Source: Gluconacetobacter diazotrophicus PA1 5 (GTDB lineage Bacteria; Pseudomonadota; Alphaproteobacteria; Acetobacterales; Acetobacteraceae). From it: a DNA stretch of 64,000 bases. Within the stretch, counting starts at the first letter, position 1, and every line of letters starts with the position of its first letter. Positions 42,646 through 50,657 of the stretch are shown here, one piece after another. Below the pieces are notes generated by a model that saw only the letters and a program-made list of their open reading frames with translations, had not been told where the DNA came from and ran no database searches. The translations under genes and the position numbers were made by a program. The stretch lies in the NCBI RefSeq assembly GCF_000021325.1, contig NC_011365.1, forward strand, positions 1,646,501 through 1,710,500, in the 5' to 3' direction.

Positions 42646-43874
42646 CTGACGCCGAAGCCCTGGACCGTCGATCAGACGGTCCAGGCAAGGTGAAGGCGTT
42701 ACGGTGCTGCTTCCTGATCGAGCATATTGGCGCGCTGGGCGGGACGGAGCGCGCCGCCTGTCAGGTCATGACGGGACTGGCCGAACGGGGCGGCTTCGAG
42801 GCCATCCATCTACTGGAAGTCTTTCCCGTCGGGCCGGCGCCGTTCCCGTTTGATCCCTCGATTCGACGCGCGGCGCTGAGCGCGCGCAAGATCTCGGTCC
42901 TCGGCGCATGGCCGCGTCTCGTGCACCGGTTGCGCGCCTATGTCCGCATGCATGCGATCGACGTGCTGATCGTCGTGGAATCCACCCATGCGCTCTATGC
43001 GATCCCTGCCCTGGCGGGCACTGGCGTACGGTGCGTGGTGTGGGAGCATTTCAATTTCGGCGTCGATCTCGGACGACGCCCACGGCGCTGGGGACGCCGC
43101 GTCGCGGGGCGCTGGGCGGATGACGTGGTGACGCTGACCCAACGCGACATAACCATGTGCCGTATGGGAATCGGGACGGGGATGCGCGCGCATCTCACCG
43201 CGATTTCCAATGCGGCGCCGCCTGTGTGGCGCACGGCCTATCCGGTCGAATCGCGCGTGGTCCTCGCGGTCGGCCGTCTTGTGCCGCAAAAGGGATACGA
43301 CCGGCTGATCGAGGCATGGCGGCTTCTCGCGCGCGATCCCGCGCTGGCGGCCTGGCGGCTGGCCATCGTCGGCGACGGGCCGCTGCGCGGGGTCCTCGAA
43401 CGCCAGATCGCGGACGCGGAATTGGGAGAGCGCATCGAACTGGCCCCCGCCACCGTGGCGATCGAGACGTATTATGCCAGGGCCGCCCTCTATTGCTGCG
43501 CATCGCGGTTCGAAGGATTTCCCATGGTGCTGCTGGAAGCCGCGGCCGCCGGCGTCCCCGCTGTCGCTTTCAACTGCGAGACCGGGCCGTCCGAGATCAT
43601 CATCGACGGTGAAAGCGGGGTGCTCGTGCCGCAGGGCGATGTCGCCGGACTGGCCGGAGCATTGCGAGCACTGATGACGGACCCCGTTCGGCGCGCACGT
43701 CTCTCGGTCGGCGCGCGGAAGCGGGCGGAGGTGTTCGCTCTGCCAATCGTTCTGGCGCGATGGTACGCGCTGCTGGGCGTCGACGCGCCCGCGACGCGAA
43801 GCGACGTGGAATGGAGCGTCGGTCAGGACAGGACGCCGCGCGTGCGCTCCGTGATCATGTCGGCCAGCGTGTAG
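42642..43874 (+). CDS. Glycosyltransferase family 4
   Basis: 410 residues. CCFLIEHIGALGGTERAACQVMTGLAERGG is the acceptor-side glycine loop; VVLAVGRLVPQKGYDRLIEAWRLLA, AIVGDGPLRGVLERQI, ASRFEGFPMVLLEAAAAGVPAVAFNCETGPSEII and IDGESGVLVPQGDVAGLAGAL are donor-site motifs, closest to AmsD/WcaL-like retaining transferases. GTG 42642 overlaps the micro-ORF stop. The last 52 bp overlap the 3' end of nsrR on the other strand, an unusual tail-to-tail overlap. Confidence 0.9.
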   Translation: MTDAEALDRRSDGPGKVKALRCCFLIEHIGALGGTERAACQVMTGLAERGGFEAIHLLEVFPVGPAPFPFDPSIRRAALSARKISVLGAWPRLVHRLRAYVRMHAIDVLIVVESTHALYAIPALAGTGVRCVVWEHFNFGVDLGRRPRRWGRRVAGRWADDVVTLTQRDITMCRMGIGTGMRAHLTAISNAAPPVWRTAYPVESRVVLAVGRLVPQKGYDRLIEAWRLLARDPALAAWRLAIVGDGPLRGVLERQIADAELGERIELAPATVAIETYYARAALYCCASRFEGFPMVLLEAAAAGVPAVAFNCETGPSEIIIDGESGVLVPQGDVAGLAGALRALMTDPVRRARLSVGARKRAEVFALPIVLARWYALLGVDAPATRSDVEWSVGQDRTPRVRSVIMSASV

Positions 43875-44263
43875 CGGTCCAGCACCGCGGTGAAGGCGCC
43901 CAGGGCCTCGCCCAGCACGCCCTTCAGGCGGCAGGCATCGGCCAGGACGCAGGGGCGTGCATCGGGGGCCGACGGGTCGTCGCCCTGCATGCAGCCGACC
44001 AGGGCCATGTCCTCTTCGGTGTAGCGGACCACGTCGCCGATGCGGATCGCGTCCGCGGCGCGGGCCAGCCGCAGCCCGCCGCCGCGCCCGCGCACGGTTT
44101 CGATGAACCCGCCGCGACCCAGGCGGTGGATGATCTTCATCAGGTGATTTTCCGAAATGCCGTAGGCCTGCGCGATCTCATGGATCGATACCAGGCGGTC
44201 CGTGCGGGTGCCCAGATAGATCAATGTTCTGAGGGCATAGTCGGTATGCAGGGTCAGGCGCAT
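43823..44263 (-). CDS. nsrR: Rrf2-family nitric-oxide-sensing repressor NsrR
   Basis: 146 residues. Rrf2 winged helix (RLTLHTDYALRTLIYLGTR, VSIHEIAQAYGISENHLMKIIHRLGRGGFIETVRGRGGG). Three cysteines for the Fe-S cluster are at 91, 105 and 111, and Asp8, a cluster ligand in NsrR, is present. It represses NO-detoxification genes until NO damages the cluster. Divergent from hmp, with two AAGAT...ATCTT boxes between them, which strongly supports the NsrR assignment over IscR. Its 3' end overlaps the GT4 gene. Confidence 0.95.
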   Translation of the reverse strand: MRLTLHTDYALRTLIYLGTRTDRLVSIHEIAQAYGISENHLMKIIHRLGRGGFIETVRGRGGGLRLARAADAIRIGDVVRYTEEDMALVGCMQGDDPSAPDARPCVLADACRLKGVLGEALGAFTAVLDRYTLADMITERTRGVLS

Positions 44264-44269
44264 CGCTAA

Positions 44270-44292
44270 AAGATATCCATAATTGACATCTT
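44270..44292. promoter_or_regulatory. NsrR box proximal to nsrR
   Basis: AAGATATCC ... GACATCTT, 23 bp, an imperfect dyad matching the known NsrR consensus (AAGATG-N-CATCTT type). It ends 7 bp from the nsrR start codon, so it fits autorepression. Confidence 0.8.
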
Positions 44293-44307
44293 TATCCAGC
44301 GGCGCAA

Positions 44308-44330
44308 AAGATGCATCGTTTTTACATCTT
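44308..44330. promoter_or_regulatory. NsrR box proximal to hmp
   Basis: AAGATGCAT ... TACATCTT, 23 bp, nearly identical to the enterobacterial NsrR consensus. It ends 11 bp before the hmp start codon at 44342. Spacing to the other box is 15 bp. Confidence 0.88.
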
Positions 44331-44341
44331 TGGAGCGCATG

Positions 44342-45550
44342 ATGGCTTCCCCCCTGGACGACAAGACCCGCGCCATCGTTTCCGCCTGCGTGCCGGCGCT
44401 GGAAGCGCATGGACTGGCGATCACGACCGAAATGTACCGGCGCCTGCTGGCCAACCCCGAGATCCGCGACCTGTTCAACCTGTCGCACCAGAAGGATGGC
44501 GAGCAGCCCACGGCGCTGGCCCTGGCGGTGCTGGCCTATGCGCGCAACATCGACAATCCGGGCGCGCTGGGCGGCATGGTCGAACGGATTGCCGAAAAGC
44601 ATGTCGGACTGAATATCCGGGCGGAGCATTACCCGTTCGTGGCCGAGGCCCTGCTGGGTGCGATCGCGCATGTGCTGAGCGACGCCGCCACGCCCGAGAT
44701 CCTGGACGCATGGGGCAAGGCCTACTGGTTCCTGGCCGACATCCTGATCGGGCGCGAGGCGCAGATCTATGACGCCCATGCGGCGGCGCCGGGCGGCTGG
44801 ACGGGGTGGCGCCCCTTCACCGTGCGCCGACGCACGCGCGAGAGCGAGACCGTGACGTCGTTCGAACTGGTGCCGGTCGATGGGGCGCCGGTGATGCGCC
44901 ACCGCCCCGGACAATATCTCAGCTTCCGGCTGGACGTGCCGGGCCTGGGGTCGCAACGGCGCAACTACAGTATCTCGTCGGCGCCGGATGACGGGTCCTA
45001 CCGGATCAGCGTCCGGCGGATTCCGGGCGGCGCGGTGTCCGGCTGGCTGCATGACGACGTGCGCGAGGGCACGGTCCTGCAGGTGTCCGCCCCCGCCGGC
45101 GATTTCACGCTGGCCGATCCCCTGCCGCCCGCCATCGTGCTGCTGAGCGCCGGGGTGGGGCTGACGCCCATGATCTCGATGCTGGACGCGCTGGCAGCCC
45201 GGGCGGACGCCCCGTCCATCCATTATATCCATGCCACGCGCACACCGGACACCGAGGCATTCGGACGGCACGTCCGGCGGCTGGCGGCGGAGGGGCGGAT
45301 TCGCGGCGACGTGTTCTACAGCCGCCGGGCGCCGGCGGACGGGGAGGACGCCGGAACCGCGCACCATACCGGGCGTATGACGATGGACTGGCTGCGTGCG
45401 AACCTGGCGGCGGATGCCACCTATTACGTCTGCGGCCCCGACGATTTCATGCGCGATGCCGTTTCCACCCTGAAGGCGGCCGGCGTGCCGGCCGGACGGG
45501 TGCGCCATGAATTCTTCGGTTCGGCGCATGACGGGGCATTGGTGATGTGA
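44342..45550 (+). CDS. hmp: Flavohaemoprotein (nitric oxide dioxygenase)
   Basis: 402 residues, close to E. coli Hmp (396). It oxidises NO to nitrate using O2 and NAD(P)H. The N-terminal ~140 residues are the globin domain (ACVPALEAHGLAITTEMYRRL; RIAEKHVGLNIRAEHYPFV with the proximal His region). FAD/NAD domains follow: PGQYLSF, RRNYSISSAP, LSAGVGLTPMISMLDAL and YVCGPDDFMRD. ATG 44342 has GGAG 5 nt upstream; ATG 44339 and TTG 44330 are less likely. Its stop overlaps a DUF488 gene. Confidence 0.97.
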   Translation: MASPLDDKTRAIVSACVPALEAHGLAITTEMYRRLLANPEIRDLFNLSHQKDGEQPTALALAVLAYARNIDNPGALGGMVERIAEKHVGLNIRAEHYPFVAEALLGAIAHVLSDAATPEILDAWGKAYWFLADILIGREAQIYDAHAAAPGGWTGWRPFTVRRRTRESETVTSFELVPVDGAPVMRHRPGQYLSFRLDVPGLGSQRRNYSISSAPDDGSYRISVRRIPGGAVSGWLHDDVREGTVLQVSAPAGDFTLADPLPPAIVLLSAGVGLTPMISMLDALAARADAPSIHYIHATRTPDTEAFGRHVRRLAAEGRIRGDVFYSRRAPADGEDAGTAHHTGRMTMDWLRANLAADATYYVCGPDDFMRDAVSTLKAAGVPAGRVRHEFFGSAHDGALVM

Positions 45551-45930
45551 CACGCCGTTCAGCCATACATGTCCGGCGGATCTATGATCCGCCGGAACCC
45601 GCAGAAGGCGCGCGCATCCTGGTGGACCGGCTGTGGCCGCGCGGGATGAGCAAGGCGCGGGCGGCCCTGACGCTGTGGCTGAAGGACATCGCGCCATCGA
45701 CGGAACTGCGCCTATGGTTCGGCCATGACCCGGAACGCTGGACGGAGTTCCAGCGGCGTTATCGCGCGGAACTGAAGGCCAATCCGGCCGCGGTCGAACA
45801 GGTGGAGCGGCTGGGCCGGCAGGGTCCGGTGACATTGGTGTACGCCGCCCACGACCCGGATCATAACGAAGCCGTCGTCCTGGCGGATTATCTTCGCCGC
45901 CTGGACGAGGACGCGCCGGCCAGCCGGTGA
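45547..45930 (+). CDS. DUF488 family protein coupled to hmp
   Basis: 127 residues. The DUF488 signature is clear: VRRIYDPPEPAEGARILVDRLWPRGMSK, LKDIAPSTELRLWFGHDPERWTEFQRRYRAEL and a final HNEAVVLADYLR. GTG 45547 overlaps the hmp stop (GTGA), so it belongs to the NsrR regulon here. DUF488 proteins frequently accompany NO or nitrosative stress genes, but their biochemistry is unknown. Confidence 0.9.
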   Translation: MTRRSAIHVRRIYDPPEPAEGARILVDRLWPRGMSKARAALTLWLKDIAPSTELRLWFGHDPERWTEFQRRYRAELKANPAAVEQVERLGRQGPVTLVYAAHDPDHNEAVVLADYLRRLDEDAPASR

Positions 45931-45942
45931 CGCCTGGACCCC

Positions 45943-45970
45943 GGTCCCGCACCACAAGGGCAACGGGACC
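45943..45970 (+). terminator. Weak hairpin after the hmp operon
   Basis: GGTCCCG (45943-45949) pairs with CGGGACC (45964-45970) across a 14-nt loop, followed by CTTTACC. It is the only hairpin between the DUF488 stop and the aldolase gene. Lacks a good U-tract. Confidence 0.35.
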
Positions 45971-46095
45971 TTTACCGCTGACGGCAAAGTCATCACTCTC
46001 CGGGACCGGATGGTCGCCTGGAAACAGTTTCAGGATTGAAGTTCTGGACCTGACGCCCGATCATGCCGCTCGCACTCTGGGGAGGACAAAAAATC

Positions 46096-46992
46096 ATGTC
46101 AATTGATCGCATGAGGGCGCAACTTTCTGAAAAGCCTGGATTTCTCGCTGCATTGGACCAGAGCGGCGGATCGACCCCCGGCGCGCTGCGCCATTACGGC
46201 ATCCCCGACAGCGCCTATAGCGGCGACGAGGAGATGTTCACGCTGATGCACGAGATGCGCGTGCGCATCATCACGGCCCCGTCCTTTACCGGGGACAAGA
46301 TCATTGCCGCCATCCTGTTCGAGCGCACGATGGACGGCCTGGTGGAGGGCAAGCCCGTCCCCAGCTATCTGTGGCAGGACCGGGGCGTCGTGCCCTTCCT
46401 GAAGATCGACAAGGGGCTGGAGCCCGAGGCGAACGGCGTCAGCCTGATGAAGCCCATTCCGGGCCTGGACGACCTGCTGGCCCGCGCCGTGAAGCTGGGC
46501 GTGTACGGCACCAAGGAGCGGTCGGTCGTCAACCTGGCGAATCCCGAAGCCATCGCCGCCATCGCATCGCAGCAGTTCGACATCGCCCGCCAGGTCGCGG
46601 CCCACGGCCTGGTGCCGATCCTGGAGCCGGAAGTCCTGATCAAGAGCCCCGACAAGGCCAAGGCGGAAGCGATCCTGCGGGATGAACTGGCCAAGGGGCT
46701 GGATGCGCTGCCCGGCGATTATCAGGTCATGCTGAAGCTGACGATCCCGGAAAAACCGGATTTCTATCTGGACCTGATGAAGCACAAGCGGGTGCAGCGC
46801 GTCGTGGCGCTGTCCGGCGGCTATCCGCTGGACGAGGCATGCGAACGGCTGTCCGCCAACCATGGCATGATCGCCAGCTTCTCGCGCGCGCTGCTGGGGG
46901 ACCTGAAGGTTTCGATGACCGATGCCGAGTTCGATGCGACGCTGGCGACGGCGATCGACAAGATCTATCGCGCGTCCACCATCAAGCACTGA
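46096..46992 (+). CDS. fda: Class I fructose-bisphosphate aldolase
   Basis: 298 residues, bacterial class I type. LAALDQSGGSTPGALRHYGI is the N-terminal signature, FERTMDGLVEGKPVPSYLWQDRGVVPFLKIDKGL contains the Schiff-base-pocket region, LVPILEPEVLIKSPDKA and MLKLTIPEKPDFYLDL the catalytic Glu and Lys strands, and VVALSGGYPLDEA the phosphate site. It cleaves fructose 1,6-bisphosphate without metal. ATG 46096 follows GGAGG by 10 nt. Convergent with the secretion operon. Confidence 0.95.
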   Translation: MSIDRMRAQLSEKPGFLAALDQSGGSTPGALRHYGIPDSAYSGDEEMFTLMHEMRVRIITAPSFTGDKIIAAILFERTMDGLVEGKPVPSYLWQDRGVVPFLKIDKGLEPEANGVSLMKPIPGLDDLLARAVKLGVYGTKERSVVNLANPEAIAAIASQQFDIARQVAAHGLVPILEPEVLIKSPDKAKAEAILRDELAKGLDALPGDYQVMLKLTIPEKPDFYLDLMKHKRVQRVVALSGGYPLDEACERLSANHGMIASFSRALLGDLKVSMTDAEFDATLATAIDKIYRASTIKH

Positions 46993-47010
46993 AGGCAAGG
47001 GCCGGGTCCG

Positions 47011-47026
47011 GCCACGGTCCCGTGGC
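47011..47026. terminator. Hairpin between convergent aldolase and gspK genes
   Basis: GCCACGG-TC-CCGTGGC is a perfect 7-bp dyad in the 49-bp gap between the two stop codons. No T-tract on either side, so it may only stabilise 3' ends. Confidence 0.4.
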
Positions 47027-47041
47027 GCGGCCGGCCAGTCT

Positions 47042-47851
47042 TCACGCGTGAATCATGAGAATCCGCGTCATGTCGTCCACGCCGCCCTGCACGTCCGGCG
47101 CCAGCAGGATAACGGCGTGGCGTGAGGCGTGGGTCCCTTCGCCATCGTCGACCGCCACGTCGACGATGACAGTCACGGACCGGCTTCCCTCGAGGGCGTT
47201 CGGGACGACCGACCCGGCCTGGCGGAGGGCCTGGCGCACCACGGGATCGGCCATCGCGATGTCCGGGTCGTTGGGCTGCGTCACCGACAGATGCGGCTGG
47301 ACCGCCAGCCACAATGCCGGCGTCATGCCCAGCACCAGCCCCACTTCCGCGACGCTGCGGAACGGATCGCCCGGGGGTGTGTAAGGCAGCCCGGCCGCGA
47401 GATAGAGCGCCCGGGTGCGGGGGGTCACGCCCTGGGCGGCGCTGCCGCGCCAGTCCGCGATGTTGGCGGCGATCGTCCCGGCCTGCTGTTTCTGCGCGCC
47501 GCAGGCCTGCAACAGCGCGGCCAGCAGCGGACGGGACGCGGAATTGGGATTGACCAGCCCGGCTTCGCTGGTCAGGCGGATGCGCACCGCCATGCCCCCC
47601 CCGCGCCGCACATGGTCGCGCCCGTCGGCGGCCCAGTGCCCGGCGGACCGGTCCAGGGCGTGGAACGCGCCTTCCCACACCGCGCCATCCGCCATCGCCT
47701 GTATCTGGGTCGCGCGCCGCAGGGCGGCGACGGTACGAAGCTGCTGGCCGGCCGAGGTGACGATGACGGAGGCCAGGAACGACAGCAGGACCAGCGTCCA
47801 CAGCACGATCAGCAGGGCGAAGCCCCGATCCCGACGACCTTCGCGGGTCAC
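47042..47851 (-). CDS. gspK: Type II secretion minor pseudopilin GspK
   Basis: 269 residues. Prepilin site RDRG/FALLIVLWTLVLLSFLAS; like other GspK proteins it lacks Glu at position +5. A large domain follows with the GspK pattern LTSEAGLVNPNSASRPLLAALLQACG and VAEVGLVLGMT. It caps the pseudopilus tip with GspI and GspJ. It overlaps the gspD stop by 4 bp and is the last gene of the operon. In the lsd scheme it would be lsdK, but I am less certain of that name. Confidence 0.92.
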   Translation of the reverse strand: MTREGRRDRGFALLIVLWTLVLLSFLASVIVTSAGQQLRTVAALRRATQIQAMADGAVWEGAFHALDRSAGHWAADGRDHVRRGGGMAVRIRLTSEAGLVNPNSASRPLLAALLQACGAQKQQAGTIAANIADWRGSAAQGVTPRTRALYLAAGLPYTPPGDPFRSVAEVGLVLGMTPALWLAVQPHLSVTQPNDPDIAMADPVVRQALRQAGSVVPNALEGSRSVTVIVDVAVDDGEGTHASRHAVILLAPDVQGGVDDMTRILMIHA

Positions 47852-50166
47852 GGTCCCAGCCCGACCTTTTCGCGCAGGCGCTGCTGGGGGTCGGCGCTGC
47901 CGGTCATGCGCATGACCCGCAATTCGTCGGGGACGTTCGCCGCGTTGGGATGGGTGTCGCGCAGATCCTCCATCAGGTCGACCGCGTCGCGCTGGTCATG
48001 GATGACGTGCGGCGTCATCAGGATCAGCAATTCCGTCCGCTGGCGGTTGTTGTTCTGGTTCCCTGCCAGGACGCCCAGGACCGGGATGTTCTTCAGCCAC
48101 GGGATGCCGCTGTTGATGCGGCTGGAACTGTCGGTGATCAGGCCGGCCAGCCCCACCGTCTGCCCGTCCTGGACCACGACGCGGGAACTGACCGAACGGT
48201 CGTTGAAGGTGGGATTGGACGCCGCGTTGGCCGTGCTGGCGGCGGTCGGGCTGACGGAACTGACCTCCTGCGACACGTCCAGCGTGACCAGCCCGCCCTC
48301 GCTGACATGGGGCGTCACCTGCATGATCACGCCGGTCGGCTGATAGGTGAACTGGTTGTAGATCGACGTGCCGATGGTGCTGGATTGCGAGCCGATCTGG
48401 ACCGGCACCAGTTGCCCGACCTGCAGCCGGGCCGCCCGGTTGTCCTGGACCATCAGTTGCGGCGAGGACAGGACGTGGACGGTGGTGACGTTCTGCAGCG
48501 CGTCGATGGCGAAGGGCGCGCCGCCGCCGCTGGCGCCCCCGATGATGAAGCCGGGCAGCGTATGGCTGAAGGCGGCGGTGGCCAGGGTGCCGGTGGTGAT
48601 CGTCTGGCTGTTGGTGCTGAGCACGCCGTTGATGCCGCCGGATTTGAAGAAGAACTGCGTGCCGTACTGCAGCGCGTCGTTCAGCTGCACCTCGGCGATG
48701 ACGGCATCGATGCGGACCTGCAGCGGCATGACGTCGATCCGGCGCAGCATCTGTTCGACCGTGTCGCTTTCCTGGTCCGTCCCGTAGACCAGGATCGCGT
48801 TATGCTGGGAATTGGAAATGATCCGCATCGCCTGCGGGCGGCCTTCGGCGCTGGCAGTGTTGTCCAGGCCGCCCAGCAGGGGATTGGCGAATGCCGCCGG
48901 CCCCCCGCCCGCCTGGCCGGTCGGTGCCTGGCCGGCGGTGGCCTGGACCCCGCCCTGCTGGCTGCCGCCCATCAGGCCCGTGGTGTTCCCCGTGCCCGCG
49001 CTGCCGCCCAGCCCGCCGCCGCCCATGGCGTTGGCCATGGTGCCGGTGAAGCCGGACTGGCCCAGTTGCGAGGCCGTGCCGGACGTGGTTTCGGGCGGCG
49101 TGGCCGTCACGTCGCCCGGCGTGAAGGCCTGCTGCAATGTATAGGTCACGTCGTTCACGCTGGAATTCTGCACGTAGAACACATGCCACGACCGCATGGT
49201 CGCGCGCCGATTGCGTTCGATCAGCGCAAAGAGGCGCCGTGCATCGTCGATCTGCCGCGCGCTGCGCGCGACGACCAGCACGGCATTGACCCGCGCCAGC
49301 GGCAGGACCTGCACCAGGTTGCCGCCATGCAGGGCACTTTGCAACGCCGTTGCCATATCCCTGGCATTTCCCGATTCCACCGGCAGGAGGGCATAGGACT
49401 GGCTGCTGAGCCAGTCCACGTCGAAGGCATGGATGACATCGACCAGCGTATTGCGCGCGGACGGCTCGCCGCTGACGATCACGGCGTTCGCGCTGTCCAC
49501 CGGAGTGACGCGGGCGCCGCCCTGCAGGAACGGTTGCAGTGCCTTGGCCAGGTTTGCGGCATCGGCGTAGCGCAGCGGCACCATGACGCTGCCGCCCAGC
49601 GACGCGTTTTCCGCGATCCCTGCCGCGCTGGACTGGGGATTTGCCGAATCGGCCTGGGCCGGCACGATGCGGTACAGCCCGTCGGCCTGGATCAGGACGG
49701 CGTGCACCTGGGCCAGGATGATCTGCAGGGCGGGCAGAAGCTGCCCGGCGGTCAGGGGCTGGGACGTATGCAGCGTCACGCGCCCGTGCACCGCCGGGTC
49801 GATCGCGTAATTCACGTGCAGGATGTCCGTCATGATCTGCGAGACGGCGTCACGGACATCGGTATCGGCGAAATTCAGCGCGATGTCGCCCCCGCCCTGG
49901 TACGGGCGGCCCTGGCCCCGGATCAGCGGCAGCGCGCCGCGGCCGTAGCTGTATTGCGCCGGCCCGACCTGGTCCGTGCCCTCGATCCGGCCACCCATCA
50001 GGTCGGGCGCCGTGCCGCCCAGCGGCAGGGGACCGCCCAGCGGCGAGACATGCGGCGGCTTGTCGGGGCTGCATCCCGCGATCGAAAAACACAAGGCGAT
50101 GCCGGTCCAGGCGGTCTGCGCACGGCGGGAGGTCATGCCGCGACGGGAAGTCGTGTCACTGTTCAT
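47848..50166 (-). CDS. lsdD: Type II secretion secretin GspD (LsdD), predicted lipoprotein
   Basis: 772 residues, the outer-membrane channel. The N-terminus (RAQTAWTGIALCFSIAGCSPDKPP) has a lipobox IAGC with Cys32, so it may insert on its own without a pilotin; no gspS is present. N0/N1-N3 domains follow (ALNFADTDVRDAVSQIMTDILHVNYAIDP; SGEPSARNTLVDVIHAFD). A Gly/Gln/Thr-rich insert lies at about 345-450. The secretin core is VQDNRAARLQVGQLVPVQIG, VMIQVTPHVSEGGLVTLDVSQEVS and RTELLILMTPHVI. ATG 50166 overlaps the lsdN stop. Confidence 0.95.
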   Translation of the reverse strand: MNSDTTSRRGMTSRRAQTAWTGIALCFSIAGCSPDKPPHVSPLGGPLPLGGTAPDLMGGRIEGTDQVGPAQYSYGRGALPLIRGQGRPYQGGGDIALNFADTDVRDAVSQIMTDILHVNYAIDPAVHGRVTLHTSQPLTAGQLLPALQIILAQVHAVLIQADGLYRIVPAQADSANPQSSAAGIAENASLGGSVMVPLRYADAANLAKALQPFLQGGARVTPVDSANAVIVSGEPSARNTLVDVIHAFDVDWLSSQSYALLPVESGNARDMATALQSALHGGNLVQVLPLARVNAVLVVARSARQIDDARRLFALIERNRRATMRSWHVFYVQNSSVNDVTYTLQQAFTPGDVTATPPETTSGTASQLGQSGFTGTMANAMGGGGLGGSAGTGNTTGLMGGSQQGGVQATAGQAPTGQAGGGPAAFANPLLGGLDNTASAEGRPQAMRIISNSQHNAILVYGTDQESDTVEQMLRRIDVMPLQVRIDAVIAEVQLNDALQYGTQFFFKSGGINGVLSTNSQTITTGTLATAAFSHTLPGFIIGGASGGGAPFAIDALQNVTTVHVLSSPQLMVQDNRAARLQVGQLVPVQIGSQSSTIGTSIYNQFTYQPTGVIMQVTPHVSEGGLVTLDVSQEVSSVSPTAASTANAASNPTFNDRSVSSRVVVQDGQTVGLAGLITDSSSRINSGIPWLKNIPVLGVLAGNQNNNRQRTELLILMTPHVIHDQRDAVDLMEDLRDTHPNAANVPDELRVMRMTGSADPQQRLREKVGLGP

Positions 50167-50657
50167 TGCGTGTTGCCTGGAATCCGTTCTTCTGTCCGGG
50201 GAAGGCCGGAACTGTTGTCGATGGAGGATGCGTCGCCCGGTGCCGGTGTATCGGCGCTGCGGTCGCGGTCCGGCCGCAGGGTCTGCTCGCCGTCCGCGCC
50301 CCGGACGCGCACGGTGCCTGCGCCGATCGCGACGACCTGCCACGGGCCGACGGTCGTGCCGGCATCGACGACCTGGCCGGGACCGTCTTCCCGCGTCATG
50401 AAGATGGCGCGCCTGCGCCCGCCGCTGACGACGATGCCGGCCAGCCGGGGCCGGGGCGCGGACTGGTCCGGCGTGGCGTCGGGACGGCGGGAATGGCTGA
50501 ACAGCGGGCGGGCCAGGATGACCTGCTGCCACGCGTCGATTCGTGCCGCGTCCGGCGGGGGTGCCGCGCCGGCATGGGGGATGAAAAACGGCCCCACGCA
50601 CAGCATGAATCCGGCGGACCATGCCAGGACCCGGTCCCGGCCGACCGGCCGGGTCAT
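50163..50657 (-). CDS. lsdN: LsdN: GspC/GspN-like inner-membrane protein with an HR domain
   Basis: 164 residues. One N-terminal helix (VLAWSAGFMLCVGPFFIP), then a single domain: QQVILARPLFSHSRRP ... PRLAGIVVSGGRRRAIFMTRED ... GPWQVVAIGAGTVRVRGADGEQTL. This is the pattern of the GspC homology region that contacts the secretin, without the C-terminal PDZ or coiled coil. Known as lsdN in the levansucrase secretion locus. Since no gspC exists in the operon, this protein probably takes its place. Overlaps lsdM and lsdD by 4 bp each. Confidence 0.82.
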   Translation of the reverse strand: MTRPVGRDRVLAWSAGFMLCVGPFFIPHAGAAPPPDAARIDAWQQVILARPLFSHSRRPDATPDQSAPRPRLAGIVVSGGRRRAIFMTREDGPGQVVDAGTTVGPWQVVAIGAGTVRVRGADGEQTLRPDRDRSADTPAPGDASSIDNSSGLPRTEERIPGNTQ

